In this document: positions 44,401-54,960 of the stretch, piece by piece
How the letters are laid out: each line of letters begins with the position of its first letter
How positions within the stretch are numbered: the first letter of the stretch is position 1
Assembly (NCBI RefSeq): GCF_000330505.1
Contig: NW_004443578.1
Coordinates: 88,599-152,598, forward strand
Length of the DNA: 64,000 nt
Direction: 5' to 3'
From: Entamoeba invadens IP1
Lineage: Eukaryota > Evosea > Mastigamoebida > Endamoebidae
Notes under the pieces: generated by a model
The model's database searches: none
What the model saw: the letters and a program-made list of their open reading frames with translations, nothing else
What the model was told of the DNA's origin: nothing
Program-made: the position numbers and the translations under genes

Positions 44401-44599
44401 TTTACAAGAGAACACAAGAGAGAACTACTACGAAGTGAGAGAAAAGATGTTTGATGTCACTCCACAGTCTATTCTCGAGACCCTTAAAATCATTAAAGAA
44501 GGAATTAAACATGCAAATGTGTGCGTTGTTGGGAATAGAGATGCAATTGAAAAAAGAGCTTATATATACAGCGATATTATTGAAGTCTTTAAGAAATAA
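41486..44599 (+). CDS. M16C metalloprotease, PreP/Cym1/falcilysin type
   Basis: One exon, 1037 residues, the usual length of the M16C family. The inverted zinc motif HxxEH is HIIEH at residues 59-63 inside THIIEHSVLCGSDHY, followed by the family block QNFLNAFTMPDSTMYP and the distal zinc ligand in GVVFNEMKSSETDP. In other eukaryotes these proteases degrade targeting peptides and other short peptides in mitochondria or plastids. Here there is no obvious organelle presequence (starts MDKFTLFSTEHLTDF), so it is probably a cytosolic oligopeptidase; this is inference. A TATA-like box lies about 40 bases upstream, next to the microsatellites. Confidence 0.95.
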   Translation: MDKFTLFSTEHLTDFNIEARVYKHDDSGATVVKMVTLDPNMTFSILFKTPAINDKGITHIIEHSVLCGSDHYTTKEPFADLLRVSYQNFLNAFTMPDSTMYPISSMNAVDYLNLMKVYLDAVFLPRVRHDKYPFLQEGWRWEQKGCLDATSEDSFTSTSDDPHDAESNLCYQNMSSSSSQNTFSIKPDLTVNGVVFNEMKSSETDPLSICLRALRRALYTGTYQYEAGGISSEIEQLTYREVQDFYFSHYTPRNSVTVLYSPLSLLSSEFEVLDMYFTQQIKSAVKSDLKEGATSVLLGDPLERTTKIEVEYPIGEEDEIENNAILVCAWRMGVIDYETAFALNAVQKIFEAKEGNAFVEKLTDLKIAKTISVDFDTEYSDPTFVVFAKNADLKKIEEFEDLFQMELEKVGRDGFGLEKEIAAINSVEFEERECEDEWGTSKGVLLAMKIGEGFAHEKSDLFESFRIKKVVEKIKKNSKYFAELIQKFFIKNLRKVVVLCTPSQTLMKKMSDEEEKRHTERSQNFNEECIQKIMEEEKELKRLQNLEDSEIQKSTIPTLKISDIAKKGVDVTMERLESEKVRSVYYKENSTNGIVYFTYSFDISSLKLDEIVPATILSKLLKSFDTKSHSFLELNTLLEKYYGKIECKITSTSNKRINAAHDEANKVIPYFEITGKLLYENSKEALLLLGEVLSQIKFDQKTLEKKLKTMLSDAEYQMKEEPSKLLSVRIQSYLTGAGYLQDLTDGLSGYRKVQEYAEHVAQRGDVFLTELEKIYSSIFDTQKCSLYYSCEREKRDEMLSVFTDIGKCMRMGVIDEAKREEVGLPLKDVQNREIRAMDFLSLSNPRNEALVFPLKTNYVGFGFNFVALDFAMNSSFKGLCEIIEKLFLWDKVRVEGGAYGAWVTAQADGVFIFQSYRDPHITETLEVYKEIPKLVETMQLDKNTLEKFLIGIFAQIDMPRSPEAFLEFCKLCLQENTRENYYEVREKMFDVTPQSILETLKIIKEGIKHANVCVVGNRDAIEKRAYIYSDIIEVFKK

Positions 44600-45139
44600 T
44601 TGAATCCTATTTAAATAATCTAAAATGGTTCGGTATAGTTCAAATATAATTAACTAAATGGTTTTTAATTAATTGCCGATTTAATAGTAAACAAAACTAT
44701 AAAATTGGAGTATTAATCATTTGATTTTTTTTAGCTTATTACTATTTTATTATTAGTTCACACTTTAACATGTAAATAGTATTTTTATTATATGTTATTA
44801 GTAAAAAAACAAATAACAATTTACTATACTTAATAAGTTAATTTTATTAAACAAATACTAGTTTTATTGTTTTGCAAAAAAAACAATTACAACTAATAAT
44901 CACAAATAACTAAATTTATAGTTTAATTTAATTAAAAAAAATATTTAAAATATAATAATTAAAATAATTATTTTTAATTATTTTTATTAAATAATTAAAT
45001 TATAATTATTTTTATCTATTTTAATTAATATAATTAAAATAATAAAATACCAAAAATAATAAATAATTCAAATAATTTAAAACCAATTATGAGATTTAAA
45101 AACAAATATCAACTTAATATTTGTATTTAAGTAAGACAT
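44600..45139. other. Intergenic, nothing seen
   Basis: AT-rich spacer with no supported feature. Confidence 0.6.
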
Positions 45140-46441
45140 ATGTCACAGATTGATGGATATCATATGATGGTAGTTTCAAAGTATTTTTCAACTTTTCAAG
45201 ATTTTATAACTCTTCAAATAGTTTGCAAAAAGTATCAAAATAATATGGAAAAATTTCATTTCAATCCAATTCCGCTGACATTTAAAATTCAAAAATATTT
45301 TCCAAATATCGAAACACTTCATTTGTGGAGTGTCTCTGATGAAACATTTCATAACATAATTATAAAAAAAGAAGAACGTTATATCAATGAGACTCCCCGA
45401 CACTTCTTCTGTATTATTGTGTGGTATAAAGTGTCTTATGAAGACGCCCAAATTAACACAACAGACACTATTCTTTTTAAAAATGTTGTCTTTACACAAA
45501 GGGACAGAGAAATTTATGGAACTACTGTTTTAAACACTGCAAAACCACAAATTTGTTCTCTTGGTGACTTGGCATTTTCATATTCAAATATAACAGAATT
45601 TCAAATTCCACTACAAATCACTTCAATTGGACATTCCTGTTTTTCATATTGCAAAGAACTCAAAAAATTTTCATTTTTAGAGAACAAATACATCAAAACA
45701 ATAAACACGGAATTGCTCTTTTGTGGATGTACAAATTTGAGTTCAGTGGATATAGCGGAATGTGTCAGTGAACTTAAAGAAGAATGTTTTTCAAAGTGCA
45801 TTTCATTAAGTCATATTATACTACCAAGAAGTGTCACTTCATTAGGAAACAAGTGCTTTTTTCGGTGTTCAAAATTGACACAAATAAATATTCTCGAAAG
45901 TGTTGTGTCAATTGGAAGTGCTTGTTTTGATCAATGTGAAGCATTGAATGAAATTGATATACCCAAAAGTGTTATTGAATTGAAGGAGAAGACGTTGTAT
46001 GGGTGTTACAAAATGAGTAGAGTTGTGTTACATGAAGGCCTAACATTATTAGGAAAATATTGTTTTAATGCTTGTATGCAACTTGAAGGTATTGTACTTC
46101 CTCAAAGTCTCGTAAGTATCAATTCTTTCTGTTTTAATTGTTGTTCTCAATTAAAACTCATTCAAATACCAAATAACGTGAAAAGTATTGGAGAAGCATG
46201 TTTTGCATATTGTGAGGAGTTGAGAGAAGTTACATTACCAGAAACTTTAAATGACATCAGTGACGCGTGCTTTGCTTATTGTAAACAATTGACACAAATT
46301 AACATTCCAAAACGGGTGACAAAAATCGGAGAGTGTTGTTTTTATAATTGCAAAGCACTCAAAACATTGGTTGTGCCATGGGGTGTCACTGTTTATGGAC
46401 AGTTTTGTTTCGATGAAGGTATAATGATCATAAAAAGTTAA
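45140..46441 (+). CDS. BspA-like leucine-rich-repeat protein
   Basis: 433 residues. An N-terminal block of about 110 residues (DGYHMMVVSKYFSTFQDFITL, FHFNPIPL) is the characteristic start of Entamoeba BspA-like proteins. About 12 repeats of 23 residues follow from about 155, with consensus L-x-x-x-C-F-x-x-C-x-x-L-x-x-I-x-I-P-x-S-V-x-x-I-G (LRR_5 type). In E. histolytica a member of this family has been found at the surface despite lacking a signal peptide; there is none here either. The family is large and lineage-expanded. The C-terminus (FDEGIMIIKS) closes the last repeat, so the protein looks complete. Confidence 0.93.
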   Translation: MSQIDGYHMMVVSKYFSTFQDFITLQIVCKKYQNNMEKFHFNPIPLTFKIQKYFPNIETLHLWSVSDETFHNIIIKKEERYINETPRHFFCIIVWYKVSYEDAQINTTDTILFKNVVFTQRDREIYGTTVLNTAKPQICSLGDLAFSYSNITEFQIPLQITSIGHSCFSYCKELKKFSFLENKYIKTINTELLFCGCTNLSSVDIAECVSELKEECFSKCISLSHIILPRSVTSLGNKCFFRCSKLTQINILESVVSIGSACFDQCEALNEIDIPKSVIELKEKTLYGCYKMSRVVLHEGLTLLGKYCFNACMQLEGIVLPQSLVSINSFCFNCCSQLKLIQIPNNVKSIGEACFAYCEELREVTLPETLNDISDACFAYCKQLTQINIPKRVTKIGECCFYNCKALKTLVVPWGVTVYGQFCFDEGIMIIKS

Positions 46442-46854
46442 ATCAACATCTTTTTGCTTGTTTTGTTATCTAAAAACGTATTTTTTCATTTTTAAAACGT
46501 TTTAAATTTAAACTTTTCATACAAAACAACAACAAAATATTACATTTAAAATGTTAAATAATTATTATCGATGTATTACTACATCAAACAAACATCAATT
46601 TGTCTCAAACACTATAATGCTTTAAAGGAATTCAATTTAAAATTATCCGAATAATTATTTTATAAAAACAGGTTAATCACAAGTAATTTATAACAAAAAA
46701 ACATAATAAATCAATTAAAACCAAAGATAATAATTGTTTTTACAACCGTTTAATAAATTATCATAAGAGTTCTTGTTTGTAAAACCCAAATAAAAGACAT
46801 AAGAAAATAATTTTATGTAACACGTTGTAATAGTTGGCTTATTTCATTATCAAT

Positions 46855-47963
46855 CAGGGCTCTCAAAATTTCAAACCCCCGTCCCTACGTGGCAAGATAT
46901 AAGAACTCGATTACATTGTGATTTCAATAAATAGCATAAATCCAAATTATTTTTAGTTATACTTCAATTTCTTTGTTAATCAAAAAATACACAAAAACTA
47001 AAATAATGGCAAAAATCAAAATTTTAGCACATATTTTATAAAAATATAAAAATTTAATTTCAAAGAATTTTTCTTTCACAAATTTACCAAAGTTTAAGTA
47101 ATTATTATTTATTTTTTTATTTTATATTTGTAATAAAACATAGAGCCAGTCTTTTAACATTATCTTGTCTCAAACGATATCTAGTGGACAATATAGCTTT
47201 AATATTGTCTAAAAATCGGGCATTAGGTAAAGTGTGAAAAAACCCGAAACAATTGGGATGGGTTTTTGGGACGGCTTCCCGAAACATTTCAATCTTTATG
47301 GTCCAAAAGGCACCAGATAACGTTTAAAGACTGACTCTATGTTCAACAGTAAGTATTGAATAAAAACTTTTTATGTTGACTGTTAAACACAATTGAAAAC
47401 ATGGATAGTGGTGCAACAATTAGTTCAAATACATCTATCATATGAAATGAATAAACATCTTCTGTTTGATTATCAAGTTTGTTTTAAAACGCGAAATAAT
47501 GTTAACTAATATAATTACACTTAAAGTCTGTTAAATTAAGTCTGAAAAACAATTGATAATTATTATTTTATGTTTTAATCAGAATTGAACATCGACTTGT
47601 GAAGCATATTTTAAAGGTGTAAATTTTACTTTAAAATTATTTCCAGCAACAACAAAGTATCAAATTATACTGTTATATTTACAATGTGGCTGTTATGTTA
47701 TCACAAAGAACAACAGATTATCCATTTTTCATTTATTGAATAAAAAACCAAAGAAAAACTTTTGCCATTTTTATTTTTTATTTTTTTTAAATACCAACTA
47801 AAAAAATAAAGCCCCAAAAAATCGAAAAGACAAGTTAAAACAATTTTGTTTTATTCAAACATTAAATTAGAATTGCCATCAAAAAGTTTATTTTAAATTT
47901 TCTGAAACCATTATTCAATAAAAATCAACCCTTGTCTTTTTAACTTTGTTTTTAAAAGCCCTG
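46855..47963. mobile_element. hAT-like non-autonomous element with 8-bp target duplication
   Basis: The left end is CAGGGCTCTCAAAATTTC and the right end, read inward, is CAGGGCTTTTAAAAAC. Both resemble hAT termini. The perfect 8-base TTATCAAT precedes (46847-46854) and follows (47964-47971), the hallmark duplication length of hAT elements. The 1.1-kb interior has no transposase frame and includes a nested element (47143-47337). hAT elements are reported for E. invadens relatives. Confidence 0.75.
47143..47337. mobile_element. TA-flanked inverted-repeat element nested in the hAT-like element
   Basis: A 195-bp element with termini GAGCCAGTCTTTTAACATTA and inverse (ends AAAGACTGACTC), matching over about 25 bases with a few changes, flanked by TA on both sides (47141-47142 and 47338-47339). 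TA duplication suggests Tc1/mariner. The interior has hairpins, such as GACAATATAG...TATTGTC. A similar end occurs at about 33165. Confidence 0.7.
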
Positions 47964-47971
47964 TTATCAAT

Positions 47972-48589
47972 AAACTTAGTTTCTAAATATAATAAACAAT
48001 TTTGTGAATTTGAATAAAGAAGTAATACCTTAAAAAAAATAAAAATAATAGGGGTTTAGTACAAACTCGAAAAAACAATTCGTTGAAATTGTTTTGTAAA
48101 AATAAAAATATTTTTATATTTAAATTAGTTAATATTAATAATAATTAAAATAGTTAGTTATTTAATAAAAGAAGAAAAAATAGAAATTATTTTATTATAA
48201 TTTATGTTTTGATGATCACAACAAAATAACACCATGAATTAATTGATTAAAATAATTTTTTTATAAAGTCTGTCTAAAAACGTTGTCTTGTTGACTGAAA
48301 ATATTAGGTTATTATTTTAAAATAAGAATTGGGTTTAAACTTTGAAATTTAAGTAAAAAATATGAAACAACTCTTTTTAAGTGTTTCGGAACAGTTTCCT
48401 GAATTATTACAGTTTTGTGCCAAAAATATACGTGACATCATTTAAATTACTTTATTTTCAATTTTCATTTGTTGTTTCGCCGTCATTATCTGAAATATTT
48501 AGAAAAAAACATTGTGAAAATATTAAAACAACATATTGTTTATTTTACCAAGAAGTCTGAAATATAAAAATTAAACGAAAAAAAATCGA
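47972..48589. other. Intergenic, nothing seen
   Basis: AT-rich DNA after the hAT-like element; likewise 46442-46846 before it. No gene supported. Confidence 0.55.
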
Positions 48590-49366
48590 TTACAACATCA
48601 GAATCATAACTAACAACATTCCAAAGAATAATCCTTCAGCTTTATTATCATTGTTTGGTTTTCCACTTGAACTTTCATCTGAACTATCTTTCTTTTCTGA
48701 AGTCTCACTTGACTTTTCTGAAGTACTTTCAGAAGAAGTAGTTGCTGTGCTACTTGAACTGCTTGAATCAATTGAACTGCTTGAACTACTTGAATAACTA
48801 GAGACGTTGGATTCACTAGAACTTGATGACGCATCCGGAATAATTGTACTTTCAGTGTAATTTGCCGAGTAAAAGAAGTGAATCATTCCTTTTGAGACAC
48901 AAGTTTCAAGTTGGTATTCTATAACACTAGTTGCTTCACCTGTGCAATCAGGTGTCGAATATTGTGTTTTTTGTCCTATTTAATCAACAACTGAATATAA
49001 AACAGAAGTTGTTGAAGTTTGAATACAGCCTTCTTTATAAAATGTTGATGTTGGATGAGAAAGCTTTTCAACCAAAATACATCCTTCGGAGTTGGAGTAA
49101 TCATAGGCAACAAAAGAGTATTTGGGAACATCTTCGTTGATTGAAAAACTATCTGAGTTGATTGGAGACGTCCCTGAAACAAACCAATTGTCACAGGAGC
49201 TGGATGAATAAGATATAACGCTTTCATTATCTGTTTCATATTTAATGCAGTTCCCAGGTGTGTATATGTAACACTCACCAATTTTGTAAACAGAGTTGTC
49301 TTCGGTACCCTTTTTCCATAAATAAGAAGAAGAAGCCAATGTGAACAATAAAACAGTCAACACCAT
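48590..49366 (-). pseudogene. Ser-rich GPI-anchored surface protein with one in-frame stop
   Basis: Two open frames of 128 and about 98 residues lie in the same reading frame, separated only by a TAA at 48982-48980. Read through, the 258-codon protein has a signal peptide (MVLTVLLFTLASS), a Cys-containing ectodomain (CYIYTPGNCIKYE, then DCTGEATSVIEYQLETC after the stop), a Ser/Glu-rich stalk and a hydrophobic C-terminus (GLFFGMLLVMILML) like a GPI-attachment signal. The balanced Cys pattern across the stop argues that it was one gene. No GTTTGT intron fits. It is a recent nonsense allele, a sequencing error, or a truncated secreted form. Confidence 0.75.
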
Positions 49367-49730
49367 TGCTTTAAAAAGTTCAAAAACTCGATTAAATGCT
49401 TTAGTAAATATTTTTCGTTAAAATGAAATAGATCAAAACAAGAAATAGATTTATAAAACGTAATATTATCATTCAACGTGAAACTGATTTTTTTTCTTTG
49501 AATAGTATTTTTGAACAATTTTTAAAATAATCGTTTCAATGTTAAACATAAAAATATAATGCTTAAAGCATTTTTTAAAAATAATTATAATCTTTTAATC
49601 CATCTTTTTTATTTAAACCCAAAAATATGAAAAAAATAACGAATATAAAAAAACATTTAATGTACAGTTAATGGTAATTTTCATAATATTTTCAAATAAA
49701 AAGAGTTTTTTTTGTGTTTTTTTTTCAATA

Positions 49731-49970
49731 CAGTTGGAGGAAATATGGAAATGCTAGAGAAAGGAGGATGCTCGTAACTATTGGTTAATTTCATTTGGAA
49801 AAAAATAAAATTACTATTAATTTTAATATAAATTATTAATAAAAAAATTAATAAAATGAAAAAAACCAAAATAAATTTATATTTATTATTTATTATTAAT
49901 AATATTAAATTAATAAATATTAAGATGAGCATCCCCCTTTTTCTCAGCATCCCACTTTTTCCGTTAACTA
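49731..49970. mobile_element. TA-flanked inverted-repeat element (mariner-type MITE)
   Basis: Left end CAGTTGGAGGAAATATGG and right end, read inward, TAGTTAACGGAAAAAGTGG; the arms share a longer block containing GGATGCTC over about 45 bases. TA precedes (49729-49730) and follows (49971-49972). Length 240 bp, no coding capacity; the 89-aa frame across it is an artefact. Confidence 0.6.
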
Positions 49971-49972
49971 TA

Positions 49973-51739
49973 ATAATAATTTAATTTTTGGATATAGTAT
50001 TTTTAATATTAAATATTTTAATTGTATTTTTTTATTGTGCATATTTTCGTTTGAATTAATACACAATTACAATACATATTAATACCAATCATGTTGTTAG
50101 TTTTGGATTTGAACTACAAAGTGCCTGATTAACATGTATTAAAAGAACTATTAAAATGATTAAACAGATAATTTAATATGTTATGACAAATCTTCTTTAT
50201 GAATTTATTTTTTGTATGTTTTTGATGAATAAAAAATAAATAGTTATGATTAATTTTTTACCACCTTATTATTTTACTTTGTGATTTTTGTAATAAATAC
50301 ATATAAACACTCGTCAAATCATTTATTAGAACCATAAAAACAATTTATTATAAAATACAATTTTTAAACCACGATATTCTTATTATTTTAGATCTATAAT
50401 AATAAAAAATGGTAATAATCATATATACTTTTTTTAGTTACACATTTGTTGTATATTTAATGTGTTGTATAATTTATGTGAAACAAATTGAATTTTATTA
50501 CATTGATTGATAAATAAGTCTGTCACATATTTATTATATAAAAAACAACAAAATTACTTTTGTTTATGTGTTGTTTTATGAAAAAACAATTTTACTCATA
50601 ATATTTTTTCTTTGTGTTTTTTCTTTACGATTATAAACAAACGTTTTTATGTATTTTTATCTAAAACATTGCCTTCATCCAACACACAATCTTTCTGTTC
50701 ACAAGTTGAATATCAACTACTTTAACCAATTTAAATGAGTCGCATTGTAACAACTTGCTAAAAGTAATCTTCGAATATATAGTATACTATGTGCTTATTT
50801 TTAGTTTTCTTGTTCTTTAAAAGCATCCACATACAACAAATTAAATTATTTCAGAACTTATTAAAAAAAGTATTTTTTCCAATTACTTTGGTTATTGGCA
50901 GGATGCTTTTTTCATTGAGTTTTTTCAAACTGATAAAAAACGGAATTACATATTTCATTTACTCCACAATCAATCAAATTTTTATTTCTCACATCACTTT
51001 GTGTGATAAATAGTGTTTTCTGATATCGAAAAAAAACACTTGAACACAACACGTTCAATACCAATTTAATACTTTGTAAAGGAAAAAACAGTCACATGTT
51101 GAATAGAATACACATCATAAAATGTGAATTTTCCGATTTTCTCAAATAATAGCAAAATGTTATAGAAGAAATTGTGTCTCACTTCACAAATTATTTTGTT
51201 CTCAATACATTGACATTTTTTTTATATTATTTATATGAGGAAGATGAACCCTTTAAAACTTGAATTGGGTATTGTATGTATAAAGTTTGAAGTGTAATTA
51301 ACCTTAGGACGTTGTTAAAAAAACAAAAAAATAATATTTTTACATACTTAAAAGGTTTCCTTGTTATTCAAATACCATTTCCAATAATTATGTAAAATAA
51401 AAAACATCAGAAAATTATTCAATTATTTGACTTTAATTAAAATTTACTCGCCTCTTCCAAGAGACACTTTGTTACTAACACAAATAATAGTGTTATTTAA
51501 ATACAACAAAATGAAAGAGTTGAAACAAGTTCACAATTTTTTAAATTATTTTGAGTTTTTTTTTAATTTTGAAAAATTACCTTAAAAATAAAAATAGATT
51601 ACCAACAATCAAGTTTAAATAATTATTGATATTTTAATTGCACAAACATTATTTTAAGGTTAATGAAAAATATGAAGGAACTAATAAAAGAAGTTGTGTC
51701 TGGATGTAAAATCAAGAGTAAACAGTGTAATCCATTTAT
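49973..51739. other. Gene-poor AT-rich region
   Basis: No supported gene; the 74-aa frame at 50789-51013 lacks an ATG and promoter. A faint element-like pair, GAGGAAGATGAACCC (51235) and inverse-like TTAACCTTAGGACG (51299), recalls the motif at 10796. Confidence 0.5.
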
Positions 51740-52290
51740 TTCCAATGACATGGAAGCAGTAACATAAGTATTACCTTAAATATTATTGGTCATTTGGTTA
51801 AGAGTTATTGGATCACTTAGAATTTTTTATAAAAGAGAGACAAGACTATTTGAAAATGCCTTACAAGTTAAAACTCTGCATGTTGTTTGATACAAGAAAA
51901 ATAATCCATTTTTACATTAAAACAGAATTATTCATTTGGACTTAAAACCAGACAATTTGTTGGTCAATTCATTAGATCCGCATTCAGTGTGTTCAGTCCA
52001 AATCACAAACTTTGGAACGTCAAGATTTGTCAAAAAGACGATGAAAAAGAATGAAAACAAAGGACTTGGGACTCCCGTTAATGCTGCAACAAAAACATTT
52101 TGAGACGAGTACACATACTCTGGAGATGTCTATTCATATGGAATTACTGCATAATACATTTATTATCAAAAAGAGAACATTAGAAAAAACTCAAATTAAT
52201 TTTCGAAATCAAAAACCATGTAGAGAAAGGAAAAAAGATTAATTGGAGAAGGTTTAACAAACGAGTAGTCATGTTCATAAAAAGGAAATG
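51740..52290 (+). pseudogene. TMK/TKL kinase relic
   Basis: A plus-strand kinase in broken frames: a piece like GSLRIFYKRE (51810 region), then IIHLDLKPDNLLVNS (51925-51975, from HRDLKPDN, with Arg lost), VQITNFGTSRF (DFG now NFG), KGLGTP, a stop in place of the APE region, YTYSGDVYSYGIT and VEKGK. Several frameshifts and stops and lost catalytic residues show that it is dead. The order of pieces matches the intact TMK kinase at 23.4-24.2 kb. Confidence 0.8.
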
Positions 52291-53995
52291 TAATATAAAC
52301 TTATGATTAGGTCACAAAATTGGTTGTGAAAATAGACGATGAAGTTGCTTTACACAGTGAAATAGACAATGGTATGAACCAAGAAAAAAATAATTACGAA
52401 TTTGCAACGAAAAGAACCGAAAACGGAAAAACAAATCAATGAATTATACAGAGATTTGTTTTAAAGTCAATGTTTTTTATTTTTCTTGTTATAATTATTT
52501 GTTGCACTTTTTTAATTTCATAAATTAATAATTTATATTTGATAATGTTATTTTTTATATTAATAACCATTTTCCATGTTAAGACTTAAATTTTAAAAGT
52601 AAATTTTACACCTTTATTATTAAGAAATTAAATAAAGCTTGTTAAGATTCAGCACATATACAGTAAAACCTCTCACTTGTATATTCAATTGAAAATAAAA
52701 TATAAAATCCTTCAATAATAATGATAAAAATGGGTTTTTTTCGATATACATTTTATTTTGATTGGTTAAAAACGTCTGTTATTGAAGAACACGGATGGTA
52801 GAAACAAGTCTATGGAATCAAGAGATTTGGATGTCGTTTTGAATATAAACTCACATTTTTATCAAAAATCACCATAAATCAAAATATATAAAAAACGTTT
52901 AGAAAACTGGATGTAAATTGAAAACATTTCCAATAAAATCGAAGTTGTTAAAATCGAGTATATTGACGATATTGGATATAATTTTAATACGTCCTTTGCT
53001 GAATTAAATGTAATAAAAGGGATCAATATGTGTCTGTTGTAAAGTACAAAAAAGAAAAGTTGAATATTTATCAATATGATAATTATTAAAAGTAAAAAGT
53101 ACATTATTTTGGTTGTATTTCTTAAACTGAAAAGTGTTCCCAAATTTTTAAACATAATAAAAACAATTGATTATAATGATTATAATGATTTTGAGATAAT
53201 GAAAAAATGGGTTGAAAATCAAATTAAAATTTCGGACAATTTTGTTCATAAAAATGTTTATTTTTTAATTCCTTAAACCTAATGGTGGTGGTTTTATGCC
53301 TTTCGTGTTGTATTTCACCTTTATGAAAAATAAATGTTTGTGTATTTAAGGGGTTCAAAGAAGGATTTCGAAATTAGTAAACGTTGTGTTTTAACAATAA
53401 AAATATTTTTTTACTTAAAAAAGCACAACAAGACAAATTGTCTTTGGATGGATAGAATCAATAAATTTATTTGGCCAAAAAGCAAAATTAGTCAAAATTT
53501 CGTAGAATTGACTGACAACGGCTTTAAATAATGAATTTATAAACATACAAACGATTGAAACTTTTTTGATTCTTTTTCCAAAATCTAAAATGGATTGTTT
53601 GTACCTTTTTGACGTTTTTATTATATTTTATAATTATTTTTTTTCTTTCAAAAGAGTTAAACTCAGTTGTGGTATATTAGTGTCAATTTTGATATACTTA
53701 ATTTTTTATTAAACTCAATTAAATTTGCTGTTGACAAAGTGAATGTTTTGAATAGAATACAAAGAAAACAACTTATTCTCAATACATTTTTAGTTGATAT
53801 ATTATTGAAAATCATACAAATTATATTTTTCAAATGAAACTGCATGATTAAAGAACAAAACAATTTGTTTTTATAATTAATAAATAACGTATTTGAATAG
53901 CTACAAAGTTATTGCAACATCTGGTCACTGAAAATTGTGTATTGAAATTTTTGATGTATATTTAAAAACTAAAATACATTACATAGAATCAAAAC
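52291..53995. other. Gene-poor region with weak coding relics
   Basis: Short frames such as 53076-53276 (ILVVFLKLKSVPKFLN) and 52950-53040 look faintly like decayed Entamoeba protein, but I cannot assign them. Nothing else seen. Confidence 0.4.
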
Positions 53996-54299
53996 ATGCC
54001 AATGACCAACATAACCAATGTTGCAGAAGTTAAAGAAACAATTAATACAACAAAAAAGTTATTGTTATATTCCAGAGTGTGCAAGTGCGCCAATGATGGA
54101 CAAACTAGCTGATGAACACACAAATCTCAAGTTTTTCAAAGTTGATGCGACTACAGCAATGGATTATGCTGCCGAATACTCAATTGCATTATTTCCCACA
54201 TTAGTCTCCTTCCAAAACCAGAACGTCGTGAAGAAGGCGCCTGGCAGTTCTGAAGTTCTTAAAAAGATTCTCAAAATAATGCAGAAACTAATTCACTGA
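53996..54299 (+). pseudogene. Thioredoxin relic lacking its active-site cysteine pair
   Basis: A paralogue of the intact thioredoxin at 60744. It starts MPMTNITNVAEVKETINTT in one frame and continues, after a shift near 54055-54070, as ECASAPMMDKLADEH and LKFFKVDATTAMDYAAEYS to KKAPGSSEVL. The active-site stretch ECAQCKASAP has become ECASAP, so the CxxC is deleted. The C-terminal 80 residues align without gaps. A 93-aa frame from 54018 exists, but its start is not conserved. Confidence 0.85.
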
Positions 54300-54379
54300 T
54301 TTTTCCTCTTTTTTATGTTGACATTATTATAAATGTATATTATGTTTACAAATGGAAGTATCGTTGTATTTATCCAAAA

Positions 54380-54413
54380 TGTCAAGACTCAAAGTTTGAA
54401 TTGAGTCTTGACA
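54380..54413. repeat. 13-bp perfect hairpin
   Basis: TGTCAAGACTCAA (54380-54392) and TTGAGTCTTGACA (54401-54413) with an 8-base loop, between the thioredoxin relic and the next promoter. Confidence 0.85.
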
Positions 54414-54438
54414 AATGGATTGTGTAGACGTGTCCCAT

Positions 54439-54449
54439 TGTATAAAAGG
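54439..54449 (+). promoter_or_regulatory. TATA-like box
   Basis: TGTATAAAAGG stands 31-41 bases before ATG 54480, but only 7 before the earlier in-frame ATG 54456. The spacing seen in other genes therefore favours 54480. Confidence 0.55.
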
Positions 54450-54479
54450 AAACTGATGTCAAAACAGTCATCAGCAAGC

Positions 54480-54692
54480 ATGGTGTTCCACTTGGAAATG
54501 TTTGAATACGTTGCAACAAAGCACAACACGCCTTTAGATAAGAAGGCAGTCAAAACAGTCACATACATCACACTGAACAAGCAAGATGATAAGAGACAGA
54601 AACGATGGTCATATCAAAATCTCAAGAACAAGAAACCAAAAGGTAAGAATCCAACACATTTTGAAATACGTTCACAATTTGCTTTTATCTGA
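54480..54692 (+). CDS. Small basic orphan protein, possibly multi-exon
   Basis: About 70 residues from MVFHLEMFEYVATKHNTPLD, Lys/Arg/Gln-rich in the middle (DDKRQKRWSYQNLKNKKPK). The composition is richer in C/G than its surroundings and a TATA box supports transcription. A donor-like GTAAGA at 54643 could splice to an acceptor at about 54812 (AATCAG), adding a short exon from the GC-rich block at 54813-54930. That donor is not the GTTTGT type used elsewhere here, so I give the unspliced end. No family recognised; it may also be a relic. Confidence 0.4.
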   Translation: MVFHLEMFEYVATKHNTPLDKKAVKTVTYITLNKQDDKRQKRWSYQNLKNKKPKGKNPTHFEIRSQFAFI

Positions 54693-54812
54693 TTGTCATT
54701 CGATTTGATTTGATTGTTTCTTATTGTTATTTTATTTTATCATATTTAATTTTTTTAAAAATATACATTTAATTATAATAATATATAATTAAAATAAACA
54801 AAAAATAATCAG

Positions 54813-54960
54813 ACAAACTTCAGTGCCTCTCATCTCAGAGTGTTGTGCACACACTCGACCCCTCAACAAGCAGTTCATCGTGCATTGCTGTGTATCTCCC
54901 TTTGACACTGAAGTGATGAAAGTCTTCATACTATTTTGTGAATTCTATTTGTTGAATAGA
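54813..54960 (+). other. GC-richer, coding-like island
   Basis: About 45% GC in a 20-25% region, with all three plus frames open for 30-50 codons (one reads SVPLISECCAHTRPLNKQF). It is preceded by an acceptor-like AATCAG. It is either the second exon of the 54480 gene or an exon relic. Confidence 0.35.

Noticed and set aside
50789..51013. 74-codon hydrophobic frame resembling a membrane protein
   Set aside because: It has a GTG start, no TATA/GAAC, and Phe/Leu/Ile content expected from AT-rich DNA.
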